This document shows positions 1-9,630 of a stretch of DNA of 64,000 bases, one piece after another (position 1 is the stretch's first letter; each line of letters begins with the position of its first letter). The stretch comes from Acinetobacter kookii (GTDB lineage: Bacteria > Pseudomonadota > Gammaproteobacteria > Pseudomonadales > Moraxellaceae), in NCBI RefSeq assembly GCF_900096895.1, contig NZ_FMYO01000006.1, forward strand, positions 1-64,000, given 5' to 3'. A program made the position numbers and the translations under genes. The notes under the pieces were generated by a model, which did no database searches, had not been told where the DNA came from, and saw only the letters and a list, made by a program, of their open reading frames with translations.

Positions 1-662
1 ATTCAACGATACGAGCATTACCAAAGGGTGAGTTGAAAAAAGACTTATTATCCTGTCTGCGTCATGAAAATAAAAAGCGAAAAGCTAACGGTGAACCTAA
101 AAAAGATTCTATATTACAGGATATTAAAACTATTCATGAGCGCCCAGCCGAAGTTCAAGAAAGAAAAATACCGGGTCATTGGGAAGCTGATTTAATTAAA
201 GGTAAAGACAATAAAAGTTCGATAGCAACACTTATTGAACGAAATACACGGCTCTGTATCTTGGCAACATTACCTGATGCAAAGGCAGAATCAGTGCGCA
301 AGGCTTTAACTGAAGCTCTGAAATATTTACCTGCAGAACTGCGTAAAACGTTGACCTATGACCGTGGACGCGAGCTGGCAGAACATAAAATACTTGAAGA
401 AGATTTAGGCATAGATGTATATTTCTGTGACCCACATTCACCCTGGCAAAAAGGCACATGCGAAAATATGAATGGTTTAATTAGGCAATATTTACCTAAA
501 GGGATTGATTTAAATCAGGCAGATCAGCATTATTTAAATCAAGTTGCGATGTCACTGAATACTCGTCCTAGAAAAGCGTTAGATTGGCTTACACCATTAG
601 AGAAATTTGCTCAGCTTGTTGATTATCATAAGACTTTTCAAACTGTCGCACCTCATGTTTGA
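1..662 (+). CDS. IS30-family transposase, 5' end cut off by the window edge
   Basis: The reading frame is open from base 3, so this is the C-terminal part of a longer transposase whose start lies outside the window. It catalyses cut-out and insertion of its own IS element through a DDE integrase core. The first Asp is in HWEADLIKG, the second in LTYDRGRELAEH and the Glu in CENMNGLIRQYLPKG, which is the IS30 layout. The C-terminus (LNTRPRKALDWLTPLEKF) is also typical of IS30. The frame ends normally with TGA and no internal stop is seen, so the visible part looks functional. Which IS30 member it is, and whether the element is complete, cannot be judged here. Confidence 0.9.
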   Translation, partial: STIRALPKGELKKDLLSCLRHENKKRKANGEPKKDSILQDIKTIHERPAEVQERKIPGHWEADLIKGKDNKSSIATLIERNTRLCILATLPDAKAESVRKALTEALKYLPAELRKTLTYDRGRELAEHKILEEDLGIDVYFCDPHSPWQKGTCENMNGLIRQYLPKGIDLNQADQHYLNQVAMSLNTRPRKALDWLTPLEKFAQLVDYHKTFQTVAPHV

Positions 663-740
663 ATTCGCCTAGTTTATCTCTGCTATTTTTAACCCACCGA
701 CAGTAAATATTTTTTATAATTAAAATCAATAGCATAAAAT
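1..740 (+). mobile_element. Partial IS30-type insertion sequence (right part)
   Basis: The window opens inside the transposase gene. The sequence after its stop codon is a short AT-rich tail before unrelated chromosome. The left terminal repeat is outside the window, so the right boundary cannot be fixed by matching inverted repeats. The end coordinate is therefore approximate. Confidence 0.6.
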
Positions 741-893
741 TCTTTCTATTTTTTTACTCACACTTTCAACCTTATACTGTTCAGTTGAGAAAGCTTTTAT
801 TGCAGATCACATATGAGTCTTGTATCCATTTTAGTTTCTTATTTTAAAGAACAGGACGATAAACTATTTCCTATTCTCATCAACTTTTTAATT

Positions 894-925
894 AAAAATA
901 CGGATCAATTGATCCGTATTTTTTT
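894..925. terminator. Bidirectional terminator after gabD
   Basis: A perfect palindrome, AAAAATACGGATCAATTGAT followed by its mirror half, ends in a T run on both strands. It sits just past the gabD stop codon and would end gabD transcription leftward. It also insulates gabD from the IS. Confidence 0.85.
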
Positions 926-937
926 CATGGCTCAAGC

Positions 938-2386
938 TCAAATGCCCATACACATATATTTAATATCCAGATAGTCTTCAATACCGTATTTGGAACCTTC
1001 TCGTCCTGTACCCGATTCTTTAACGCCACCAAAAGGCGCAACTTCTGTAGAAATCAAGCCTTCGTTAATGCCCACCATCCCATATTCTAGCGCTTCACCG
1101 ACTTTCCAGGCACGGCTTAAGCTTTCGGTATAAATATAGGATGCCAAACCAAACTCAGTGTCGTTGGCCATCTGGATGGCTTCTTCATCTGTACTGAATT
1201 GAAAAACCGGTGCAAGCGGTGCGAAAGTTTCATTCCTGGCTACAAGCATGTCTGGTGTGACATGTGACAATACAGTCGGTTCAAAGAAGGTTTGACCTAA
1301 TTCATGACGTTTACCGCCCACCAGGACTTTCGCCCCTTTCCCGACAGCATCGGCAATGTGCTCTTCGATTTTCTCCACGGCTTTTTCATTAATCAACGGA
1401 CCCTGTTCCGCGCCTTCTTCAAAGGCAGGTGCAACTTTTAATTCTCGTACGGCAGCCGTTAATTTTTCCAGGAACTGATCATAAATATTGGCGTGTACCA
1501 AAATACGGTTACTACATACGCAAGTCTGACCGCTGTTACGGAATTTCGATGCCATGGCCCCTTTCACCGCCCTGTCTAAATCGGCATCTTCAAACACGAT
1601 AAAGGGTGCATTCCCCCCTAGTTCCATACTGATTTTTTTCATGGTAGACGAACACTGTTTCATCAACAGCTTGCCCACTTGAGTGGAACCGGTGAAGGAT
1701 ACTTTTTTCACGACTGGGTGCGTAGTAAGAACCTCACCAATTTCACGCGAACTGCCTGTCACCACATTCAGCACACCTTTAGGAATACCCGCCTGTTCGG
1801 CAAGTACCATCAAGGCAAGCGCAGATAAAGGCGTTTCTGAAGCTGGCTTGATCACCACCGTACAGCCTGCTGCAAGTGCTGGCCCCACTTTACGGGCAAT
1901 CATGGCATTCGGGAAGTTCCATGGCGTAATTGCGGCAACAACACCCACCGGCTGTTTGATTACCACTAAACGGCGACCCTGTTTATCATGTGGAATGACA
2001 TCACCATAAGTACGTTTTGCTTCTTCGGCAAACCATTCAATAAAACTGGCACCATACAGGATTTCACCACGACTTTCTGTTAAGGGTTTTCCCTGTTCAG
2101 TACTTAAAATCACTGCAAGATCTTCCTGATTGGCCACCATCAGATCAAACCATTTACGCAATAATACTGAACGCTCTTTGGCGGTCATATTTTTCCAGGC
2201 ATTCAGTGCAGCCTCGGCAGCCTGTACAGCTTGCTCCACTTGTGCAGTGGAAACACTTGGCACCTGTGCAATGGTTTCGCCTGTTGCCGGATTGGTTACA
2301 GCAAAGCTTTTGCTATCTGCTGCATCCATCCAAAGCCCATCAATAAAAACTTGTTGTTTCAGCAAATCAGGATTTTTAAGTTGCAT
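938..2386 (-). CDS. gabD: NAD(P)-dependent succinate-semialdehyde dehydrogenase
   Basis: This enzyme oxidises succinate semialdehyde to succinate, the last step of 4-aminobutyrate (GABA) breakdown, in the cytoplasm. The 482-residue length is that of GabD. The aldehyde dehydrogenase family marks are clear: ITPWNFPNAMIARK with the cofactor-binding region, the general-base Glu in MELGGNAPF, and the catalytic Cys in NSGQTCVCSNRI. The start is preceded by AAGGAG at good spacing. No gabT or gabP neighbour is present; upstream lies only a poorly coding stretch with possible gene debris. A related semialdehyde (for example glutarate semialdehyde) could be an alternative substrate. Confidence 0.92.
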   Translation of the reverse strand: MQLKNPDLLKQQVFIDGLWMDAADSKSFAVTNPATGETIAQVPSVSTAQVEQAVQAAEAALNAWKNMTAKERSVLLRKWFDLMVANQEDLAVILSTEQGKPLTESRGEILYGASFIEWFAEEAKRTYGDVIPHDKQGRRLVVIKQPVGVVAAITPWNFPNAMIARKVGPALAAGCTVVIKPASETPLSALALMVLAEQAGIPKGVLNVVTGSSREIGEVLTTHPVVKKVSFTGSTQVGKLLMKQCSSTMKKISMELGGNAPFIVFEDADLDRAVKGAMASKFRNSGQTCVCSNRILVHANIYDQFLEKLTAAVRELKVAPAFEEGAEQGPLINEKAVEKIEEHIADAVGKGAKVLVGGKRHELGQTFFEPTVLSHVTPDMLVARNETFAPLAPVFQFSTDEEAIQMANDTEFGLASYIYTESLSRAWKVGEALEYGMVGINEGLISTEVAPFGGVKESGTGREGSKYGIEDYLDIKYMCMGI

Positions 2387-3264
2387 CTATATTCTCCTTC
2401 ATAGACGCCTGGCACGGTACGTTGAGCAGGTGCTACGCCATCTTTAATTTAGCCAGCAATATGTCATCGATTTCATCAGCCGAGGGGATCTACCCTCCCG
2501 GAAACGAATTCTATGCCCAAAGCTCAATATTGCCTGGCAAGCTTTTCCAGCTGTTGAAAGAATGCTTGCTGTTTAATCTGCAATATGAATTTTTTAGGAT
2601 AGCGATGACGTCTTGTCCTTCAGGATATCCCGAATGACCCGGATGTCCAAGCGCGACAGTAAAGTCTGTAGAATCAAACAATATAAAACCCATAATCTGC
2701 AACTTTTAAAATTTCGTCTAAATTTCTCCCATCTTTTTTTAGATTTGATTGGTCTGATGGCACAGATTTGCTTATCAGATTCATATAAAAATGGACTAAA
2801 TTATTCTGCAATAAGGTACATACCAATACAGTCTGCTATTTTGTGAAATTATTTTTTGTTTACAGCCAGGTCTTTCTTAATTCAGCCCACAGAAGTTTCA
2901 GCATAGGTACCAATTAAGCCGCTATTCCATTGTTATTTATATGATGTACACAATCACAGCACCCAAAGGTGGATTTCTATCGATGCAAAAAATCTTCCTT
3001 GCTATCAGCTAATTTAATAAATAGTTTAATTTTTGATTTTTCTTGTTTATCAATATTAGGTTTGCTCTGCTGATCCCTTGGATTTATTACAGATTTTGAC
3101 ATTTTTTACAGTAACGTAGGATTCGTTAGTTGAATTTGATGGTGATTTTACCGTAAGCAAGTATTGGAATAATGAGAAACCGGCAGACAGAATATAGCCG
3201 TATAAAACTATTTCTTTATTATCAATATGTTTAGAGCAAATAAAAAGGCTTGAAGAAAGGAAAA
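2387..3264. other. Long stretch without an intact gene, possible degenerate gene upstream of gabD
   Basis: No intact gene with a convincing ribosome-binding site was found. On the minus strand between about 2433 and 2705, protein-like fragments occur in different frames, for example SRLDIRVIRDILKDK, QQAFFQQLEKLARQY and a terminal ADEIDDILLAKLKMA. They are separated by stops. This pattern suggests a decayed gene just upstream of gabD. The remainder, 2705-3264, is AT-rich and shows nothing recognisable. Confidence 0.35.
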
Positions 3265-3340
3265 TGGTGCGCTCAGCGGGACTCGAACCCACGCCACAGG
3301 CTTCGGAGACCTGTACTCTATCCAGTTGAGCTATGAGCGC
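3265..3340 (-). tRNA. tRNA-Arg (anticodon CCG)
   Basis: Read on the minus strand, this folds as a full cloverleaf. Acceptor GCGCTCA pairs with TGAGCGC, the D arm is GCTC/GAGT, and the anticodon stem CAGGT/GCCTG holds the loop CTCCGAA (anticodon CCG). The T arm contains GGTTCGAGTCC, and CCA is encoded. It reads CGG codons. Confidence 0.95.
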
Positions 3341-3519
3341 GCGATGCACATCATAACAAAAAAAACCGTAAGGTAAAGCAACTATCTATAAGTCATCAAT
3401 TTTTGTGCTTATAGTTTAAGCAATGTTCCAAAATTGCAACGGACAATTCCTGCTTATTTACTTGGTTTATTTAGCAAGATCACTCACAATACTCCTATTA
3501 TTCATCCGGTGAGAATTTC

Positions 3520-4455
3520 ATGACTGATGCATTGACCTTGAGGGACGTATCCAAAACCTATCGTAACGGTTTTCAAGCACTAAAAGGAATCAACCTAACG
3601 GTACCTGAAGGTGAGTTTTATGCCCTCCTTGGTCCAAATGGTGCAGGTAAATCAACCACCATCAGCATCATTAGCTCACTGACAAAAAAAACCTCCGGTA
3701 CGGTGGAGATTTTTGGCCATAACCTCGATACCCATCCTTCGGCAGCCAAACAATGCCTGGGGGTCGTGCCACAAGAATTTAACTTTGGTCAGTTTGAAAA
3801 AACCTTTGATATTTTGGTGACTCAAGCCGGATATTACGGTATTTCTAAAAAAATTGCAGAAAGCCGGGCTGAAGAATATCTAGAAAAATTAGGCTTATGG
3901 GAAAAGCGTGGCATACAGGCACGCATGCTTTCTGGCGGGATGAAACGCCGTTTGATGATTGCCCGTGCCATGATGCATCAACCCCGGCTGCTCATTTTAG
4001 ATGAACCGACTGCCGGTGTGGATATTGAATTACGTCGTTCCATGTGGGACTTCCTCACTGAAATGAATGAAAAAGGCACATCTATCATTTTAACTACGCA
4101 TTATTTGGAAGAAGCGGAAATGCTGTGTCGTCGCATCGCGATTATTGACCGCGGCGTGATTAAAGAAGATACCAGCATGAAATCTTTCTTGAATCAGCTG
4201 AGTGAAGAATCGTTTATCTTCGATTTGGTCGAACCGATTCAACCCATCCATCTGGATATTATTGGCGTGCGTTTTAATTTAATCGACCCCGTGACCTTAG
4301 AAGTCACCATGGACAAGGCACATACCTTAAATGAACTGTTCCAGCTTCTGGAAGCGCAAGGCATTCAGGTGCGTAGCATGCGTAACAAGTCGAACCGCCT
4401 GGAAGAAATCTTTGTGAAAATGGTGGAAAAAAACCTTGAAGGAGCTGCGCAATGA
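3520..4455 (+). CDS. yadG: ABC-2 type exporter, ATP-binding subunit (YadG family)
   Basis: This is the nucleotide-binding half of a two-component ABC-2 exporter, driving transport by ATP hydrolysis at the cytoplasmic face. In order: Walker A GPNGAGKST near residue 40, signature LSGGMKRRLMIARAM, Walker B LLILDEPTAGVD and the switch His in LTTHYLEEAE. The 311-residue length fits the YadG/CcmA-like group. A GGTGAG ribosome-binding site precedes the ATG. Its stop overlaps the start of the permease gene by four bases, so the two are translationally coupled. The substrate is unknown. Confidence 0.9.
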   Translation: MTDALTLRDVSKTYRNGFQALKGINLTVPEGEFYALLGPNGAGKSTTISIISSLTKKTSGTVEIFGHNLDTHPSAAKQCLGVVPQEFNFGQFEKTFDILVTQAGYYGISKKIAESRAEEYLEKLGLWEKRGIQARMLSGGMKRRLMIARAMMHQPRLLILDEPTAGVDIELRRSMWDFLTEMNEKGTSIILTTHYLEEAEMLCRRIAIIDRGVIKEDTSMKSFLNQLSEESFIFDLVEPIQPIHLDIIGVRFNLIDPVTLEVTMDKAHTLNELFQLLEAQGIQVRSMRNKSNRLEEIFVKMVEKNLEGAAQ

Positions 4456-5225
4456 ACTTTAATCAACTCAGTGTTGCGCTCTACACTCTGGTACATAAAG
4501 AAGTGCGTCGCTTCATGCGCATCTGGCCACAAACCTTATTACCACCAGCCATTACCATGAGTCTGTATTTCGTGATTTTTGGGAATCTGGTCGGTTCGCG
4601 GATTGGCACAATGGGCGGCTTTAGCTACATGCAGTTTATTGTGCCCGGCCTGATTATGATGGCAGTCATCACCAACAGTTATGCCAACGTCTCGTCCAGT
4701 TTCTTTAGTGCCAAATTTCAAAAAAGCATTGAAGAACTGATTATGAGTCCCGTTCCTTTACACATGATTCTTTGGGGCTATGTAATTGGTGGGGTCTGTC
4801 GCGGTGCTCTGGTCGGCATTATTGTGACTGCCATGAGCCTGTTCTTTACCGACTTATATATCACCAACTGGTTCGTAACTATATATACCGTACTGATTAC
4901 TTCATTTTTATTTTCACTCGGCGGTTTTATCAATGCCGTGTATGCAAAATCATTTGACGATATTTCAATTATCCCGACTTTTGTACTGACTCCACTGACC
5001 TATTTAGGTGGTGTATTCTATGCCATTAGTGCTTTAAGTCCGTTTTGGCAAAATCTCTCTTTAATTAACCCGATCGTATATATGGTCAATGCCTTCCGTT
5101 TCGGCATTTTAGGTCATAGCGACGTCAATGTGTCCATTTCATTGACTGTTATTACCTTATGTTGTGCCGTACTATACGGTATAGCGTACTATTTACTTTC
5201 TCGTGGTTCAGGAATGCGTGAATAA
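4452..5225 (+). CDS. yadH: ABC-2 type exporter, permease subunit (YadH family)
   Basis: This 257-residue membrane protein is the partner of the ATPase encoded just upstream. It shows about six hydrophobic segments, with the conserved ABC-2 region IVPGLIMMAVITNSYANVSS after the second and GGVFYAISALSPFWQ near the last. The ATGA overlap with the upstream gene and the single-base overlap with queF downstream place all three in one operon. Family knowledge gives export of an unidentified compound; the sequence does not show which. Confidence 0.88.
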   Translation: MNFNQLSVALYTLVHKEVRRFMRIWPQTLLPPAITMSLYFVIFGNLVGSRIGTMGGFSYMQFIVPGLIMMAVITNSYANVSSSFFSAKFQKSIEELIMSPVPLHMILWGYVIGGVCRGALVGIIVTAMSLFFTDLYITNWFVTIYTVLITSFLFSLGGFINAVYAKSFDDISIIPTFVLTPLTYLGGVFYAISALSPFWQNLSLINPIVYMVNAFRFGILGHSDVNVSISLTVITLCCAVLYGIAYYLLSRGSGMRE

Positions 5226-6040
5226 TGAGTGTAGAACATTCTCTATTAGGTAAAGACACCAATTATCCAACAGAATATCAACCCGATATTCTGTTTCCCA
5301 TTTCACGTGCCACTGCACGCGAAAAATACGCCCATGTTGAGGGTATTCAGCAAGGCAAAGACTGGTGGCATGTTTTTGAAATTTCCTGGCTCAATGCCGC
5401 CGGTATTCCTCAAGTTGCGATTGGCCGTATGGCCTTGCCTGCATCTTCACCCAATCTGATCGAATCAAAGTCGCTCAAGCTCTACTTTAATAGTATGAAC
5501 TTCACCCAATTTGATTCAAAAGAAGCGTTTATTGCCACCGCTGAAAAAGACTTGTCTGCAGCAGCAGGCGCACCGGTCACGCTAACTTTATTCCAGGCAG
5601 ATGATCTGGACATTTCCAAGCCTGAAGGCATCTGTATTGATGATTTAAGCCCCGAACGCTTAGAGAACCATCCAGATGCAAGTTTATTAAAATTAGATGC
5701 AGAAAATAGTGAAGCCGTTGAAGTACAACTTTATTCACATTTATTACGCAGTAACTGTCCAGTCACCGGCCAACCGGACTGGGGCACAGTTTTTATCCGT
5801 TATCAGGGTAAAAAGCCTTGTTATCGCAGCATTTTAGCTTATATTATTTCTTACCGTCAGCATAATGGTTTCCACGAACAATGCGTGGAACAGATGTTTG
5901 CCGACATCTGGCAAAATCTTGAGCCTGAAAAACTGATGGTATATGCAACGTATACCCGTCGTGGTGGATTAGACATCAACCCTTGCCGTGTATCCGATGC
6001 GACATGGATGCCTCGCCCCATTCGTTTGGCGCGACAATAA
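5225..6040 (+). CDS. queF: NADPH-dependent 7-cyano-7-deazaguanine reductase
   Basis: QueF reduces preQ0 nitrile to preQ1 amine, a late step in making the queuosine base of tRNA anticodons. This is the long bimodular type (271 residues, as in E. coli). The QueF motif is ESKSLKLYFNSMNFTQF. The catalytic Cys lies in LLRSNCPVTGQPDWGTVF, and the substrate-binding Glu is expected near FHEQCVEQ. The ATG shares a base with the stop of the permease gene, so it is co-transcribed with the exporter; no functional link is obvious. Confidence 0.95.
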   Translation: MSVEHSLLGKDTNYPTEYQPDILFPISRATAREKYAHVEGIQQGKDWWHVFEISWLNAAGIPQVAIGRMALPASSPNLIESKSLKLYFNSMNFTQFDSKEAFIATAEKDLSAAAGAPVTLTLFQADDLDISKPEGICIDDLSPERLENHPDASLLKLDAENSEAVEVQLYSHLLRSNCPVTGQPDWGTVFIRYQGKKPCYRSILAYIISYRQHNGFHEQCVEQMFADIWQNLEPEKLMVYATYTRRGGLDINPCRVSDATWMPRPIRLARQ

Positions 6041-6066
6041 AATGAAGAATATTGAGGTTTTTTGAC

Positions 6067-6717
6067 ATGCCATTTTTTGGTTTTATTCCTTCTGCAGAAC
6101 TATTAACAAGTATTCAAACCGCTCAGGAAAAGAAAAATTCCAGCGAACCGCTTTACCCTTTACGCGACAAGACCGCATTGCTGATTAATGAAGAAATCAT
6201 TGATGCCATTTTGACCGAGCTTGTGCGTCGCTTCCCAGCCAGCGATAAACGTGATACTGCTGAAAAACTGGCCGGCTATGTCAAATCAACCGTTGCTGTT
6301 TTATTGAAACAGTTACTAGGCAAGGCTTCAAATGATGTGGTCAAGCAATCCATTGAGTTTTCGCAAAAAAGCCTGTTTAAAGATGCAGCGGGTAACTTCC
6401 GTGTAGGTGAGCCATTAGATGCAAGCCTGGTCACCAACCTGAAGCATAGTTATGCAGAAATTAAGGCGGGAAATGAAGTCAATAAGGCGGCTTTAACCGA
6501 ATCATATAAGCAATTTGCAGAAGCGACCGTGCGTCATTTCATGAATGACTTTAATAAGACCCTCGATTTGGGCATGATCAAGCGTAAAGCTGCGGATCTG
6601 GGTTCTGCTGCAGTGATTAAAGCCGTTCATATTGCTGTAGAGAAAATCATTCCACATCTCAATAAGGATGAGCTGTTGGTGCTGGCTGAATACCATGACA
6701 CCCTATTTCATGCTTGA
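6067..6717 (+). CDS. Conserved protein of unknown function
   Basis: This encodes 216 residues without a signal peptide or membrane segment. It is mostly alpha-helical and rich in Lys, Ala and Glu, beginning MPFFGFIPSAELL. I do not recognise the family; it resembles Acinetobacter-conserved hypothetical proteins. An upstream TTG at 6052 is in frame, but the ATG at 6067 has a TTGAGG site at sensible distance and is preferred. It follows queF by 26 bases and ends in a strong terminator, so it is probably the last gene of the yadG-yadH-queF transcript. Confidence 0.75.
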   Translation: MPFFGFIPSAELLTSIQTAQEKKNSSEPLYPLRDKTALLINEEIIDAILTELVRRFPASDKRDTAEKLAGYVKSTVAVLLKQLLGKASNDVVKQSIEFSQKSLFKDAAGNFRVGEPLDASLVTNLKHSYAEIKAGNEVNKAALTESYKQFAEATVRHFMNDFNKTLDLGMIKRKAADLGSAAVIKAVHIAVEKIIPHLNKDELLVLAEYHDTLFHA

Positions 6718-6735
6718 GCACGTTTAAAATGCTCT

Positions 6736-6765
6736 AAAACCTGGCAATAGCCAGGTTTTTTTATT
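6736..6765 (+). terminator. Terminator closing the yadG-queF operon
   Basis: The stem AACCTGGC/GCCAGGTT with loop AATA is followed by a run of seven T residues, 20 bases after the stop codon. Confidence 0.85.
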
Positions 6766-6769
6766 GCAA

Positions 6770-7660
6770 AATTTTATTCTCAAATGATGAACAAGCATTA
6801 CTGTCTTTATCATTATCTATCTGAATCAAATTTACAGATTTACTATGTATATCCGTCATTTCAGAAACAGGACATTCATTACTCTTTGCCCTTCCTCCAT
6901 TTTTTGCGCATATTTTCTCTCTAAGGAATAACTTCTATATAAAGTGATGAAAAAAATTAAACCCTGCTGAATTGACTTTTTAGGCTATTTTTTACGGTTT
7001 AAATTTTGCTTTCTTTCATCTTTTTATCGTTTGCAGCGACAATCATCAAGAAAAAAGATTCAGTTGATGAACTTGCATAATGGTTATCGAGCAGGGAGAG
7101 TTTCGAATTTTTAAGGAATGAATAGAACATCGGATGCTCTTAGCAGGTTTTGCTTGCAATCTGGCTTTTTTTCTCGATATAACGCAAAACACGATTAGAA
7201 AACATTTTTAGCTCATGGGTAAATATTAGATGATTTATTTGCAATCCAGACTCCATTCAACCAGACAAAATGTTCCGACGGTTTTTTAGGCAAATACCCC
7301 CTGACAAAGCAAAATTGCTGCTAAATGTCATATTCTAAGCCTCGATAGAACGTATCATTGCAAACGAAGTAAAAAACTGCTTTGACTTAGCTAAAGCAGA
7401 CTGATCTTGAATTTGCAGCCCTTCTGCCGAGAACGCAAAGTACAGCTCAGAGAACCGGCATCAAATACACGGATTTATGCAAAAAATCACGTTCTTTGTC
7501 TTTTTTTGTATATGGAGTTGTGGATACAGCCTTAGTCAATGCTATCTTAACCGCTTGAAAAATTCCGTTATCTTTCATGAGATGGATTTTCGGTCACTCT
7601 ATTTGCAATGCCGTCTTTTAACATCGTGATGTTAATTTGCACACACTGATTATGTTTTTG
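6770..7660. other. About 900-base stretch with no recognisable gene
   Basis: The region is AT-rich, and stops occur frequently in all frames. Short open stretches (for example about 30 codons near 7230-7325 on the plus strand) have no ribosome-binding site. It should contain the mltB promoter. I see no tRNA, clear hairpin array or repeat. Confidence 0.5.
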
Positions 7661-7674
7661 GAACTTTGAGTAAT

Positions 7675-8676
7675 ATGTTAAGTATCAACTTTTATAACAG
7701 AATTAAACGTCTTCCTTTACTTCTCGGTGCACTTTCCATCACCAGTTTCTGTCAAGCCAACGATTTTTATAGTCACCCAAGCTATAACAGCTTTAAGCAA
7801 AAAACCATGCAAACTTATGGCTTGAGTGCAGAACAGGTCGATTGGGCCATGAATGGCTCGAAAAACCTGCCTAATATTATCAATATCATGAACCGCCCTG
7901 GCGAAAGTAAGCCCTGGTACGAATATAAAACCAATTTTATGGCGGAAAGCACCATTCAGCGTGGCGTACGCTTCAAAACCCAATATGCCGACACCTTAAA
8001 CCGTGCTGAACAACAGTTTGGGGTACCGCAATCGATCATTTTAGGGATTTTAGGGGTAGAAACCGGTTTTGGTGCCAACAAAGGAAATTTCATCACCCGT
8101 GATGCCTTGGCAACCTTAGGCTTCGGCTATGAGCGACGTGCCCAGTATTTCCAGGATGAACTCGCTGCACTGATTGCATGGACTTACAAAGATGGAGTGC
8201 CTGCCAGCTCGGTAGTAGGCTCCTATGCTGGAGCGATTGGTTATCCTCAATTCATGCCAAGCAACATTAGCAAATTGGGTGTGGACTATGATAGCAATGG
8301 ACACATTGACTTAAGAAATTCTGCCGTAGATGCCATTGGCTCTATTGCCAACTATTTAGCCCAACACGGATGGCAACGCAATCAGCCTGTCGGCTTTGCT
8401 GCCCGCTATACCGGTAACACTCCCGCCTCTATTATTGCCAAAGATCTGGAACAGCCGACTCCCTATGGCGCGTTAAAAAATCAAGGCATCACACCAATCA
8501 ATCCGATTGTGCAAATTGATGACCTGGATATGGTAAATATTATTCAACTTCAAGATAGTTATGGGCCTATTTACTATATTACCTATCCCAATTTTCAGGT
8601 CATTACAACCTATAACAAGAGTCGTATGTATGCCACCGCGGTATGGCAATTAGGGATTGAAATCGCCAGCCGTTAA
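7675..8676 (+). CDS. mltB: Lytic murein transglycosylase B
   Basis: MltB cleaves peptidoglycan between MurNAc and GlcNAc, forming anhydromuropeptides during wall remodelling. The N-terminus is a signal peptide (LPLLLGALSITSFCQA) without a clear lipobox, so the enzyme looks soluble periplasmic. Family marks are the catalytic Glu in ILGVETGFGANKGNF, then AGAIGYPQFMPSNI and the Ca-type loop YDSNGHIDL. The length of about 333 residues fits MltB. A TTG at 7666 is in frame, but ATG at 7675 gives a better signal peptide start. The downstream end has no strong hairpin. Confidence 0.9.
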   Translation: MLSINFYNRIKRLPLLLGALSITSFCQANDFYSHPSYNSFKQKTMQTYGLSAEQVDWAMNGSKNLPNIINIMNRPGESKPWYEYKTNFMAESTIQRGVRFKTQYADTLNRAEQQFGVPQSIILGILGVETGFGANKGNFITRDALATLGFGYERRAQYFQDELAALIAWTYKDGVPASSVVGSYAGAIGYPQFMPSNISKLGVDYDSNGHIDLRNSAVDAIGSIANYLAQHGWQRNQPVGFAARYTGNTPASIIAKDLEQPTPYGALKNQGITPINPIVQIDDLDMVNIIQLQDSYGPIYYITYPNFQVITTYNKSRMYATAVWQLGIEIASR

Positions 8677-8963
8677 GGCTGGTTTTTTACCAAAAAACAA
8701 TAAAGTCAAGATTTTTTTTTACAAAATTGTTCATCAAATGGACCTTTTTAATATATTGTTACAATATTGGTTATATTTTGATCGAAAAACGATGTATTTC
8801 TGTTCTTTTTGTAATTATTTTAATTAAAAAGTAGACAGCTTTAGCTTGGCATGAATATTATCCATCTCGTCAAATGTAGTTGCAAAAGAGAATTAACAGA
8901 CTTGATAGCTTGCATTTCAATGACTTAATTGAAATAAAAGCAGCGGTCTTTAGGAGTTTAATA

Positions 8964-9572
8964 ATGCATTCATCGATAAAGTATATTTTAGCCTTAACCA
9001 CCACCTTTGCCCTGAGCCAGTCTCAAGCAGAGCTGGTACAGTCATCCTTCAATACAGACAGTGACAACTCTCGCTTGGCCACGCGTGTATTAAACAAAGA
9101 TGCTCAAAATTTTAATTCCCACTTTTCAAATTTAAATAGTCTTTCAATCACTGAACGTTCTGGTGATAAAATTCGTCGTCAAACCATTGCCGCCAAAATT
9201 GAAATCCCTGCAGATGAGCCTTCAGTGATTGAAAAGCTAAATACTGTTGCATCGAATACAGTACGTAAATTCAGCCAAACTGGCGCAGCTTCTTGGTATG
9301 GTCGTCAATTCCATGGCCGTAAAACTGCAAGTGGTGAAACATTCGATATGAATGGCTTGACTGCCGCTCACCGTAGCCTGCCATTGAACTGCTATATTCG
9401 TGTAACCAATAAAAACAATGGCAAGAGTGTAGTCGTAAAAGTAAACGACCGCGGTCCTTTCCATGGTAACCGTGTCCTAGACTTATCTTATGGCGCTGCA
9501 AAACAACTCGGTATTACTCATGCAGGCACTGCAAAAGTAAACATCGAACGTGTCGATGGTCCAAATTCATAA
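8964..9572 (+). CDS. rlpA: RlpA-like septal lytic transglycosylase, double-psi beta-barrel protein
   Basis: RlpA-type enzymes cut glycan strands lacking stem peptides at the division septum. The start at 8964 has AGGAG nine bases upstream and gives a signal peptide (YILALTTTFALSQSQA). The catalytic barrel is in the C-terminal half: GAASWYGRQFHGRKTASGE with the proposed acid Glu, and VKVNDRGPFHGNRVLDLS with the Asp. At 202 residues it is shorter than classic RlpA. It lacks a lipobox Cys and the C-terminal SPOR domain, so it may be a free periplasmic paralogue rather than the septal lipoprotein. Confidence 0.82.
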   Translation: MHSSIKYILALTTTFALSQSQAELVQSSFNTDSDNSRLATRVLNKDAQNFNSHFSNLNSLSITERSGDKIRRQTIAAKIEIPADEPSVIEKLNTVASNTVRKFSQTGAASWYGRQFHGRKTASGETFDMNGLTAAHRSLPLNCYIRVTNKNNGKSVVVKVNDRGPFHGNRVLDLSYGAAKQLGITHAGTAKVNIERVDGPNS

Positions 9573-9603
9573 GACTTTTCCCGACTCCTGATACATTTGA
9601 CTT

Positions 9604-9630
9604 AAAAGCCACTTCTTGTGGCTTTTTTAA
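9604..9630 (+). terminator. Terminator after rlpA-like gene
   Basis: AAAAGCCAC and GTGGCTTTT form a stem around TTCTT, followed by six T residues. Confidence 0.85.
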
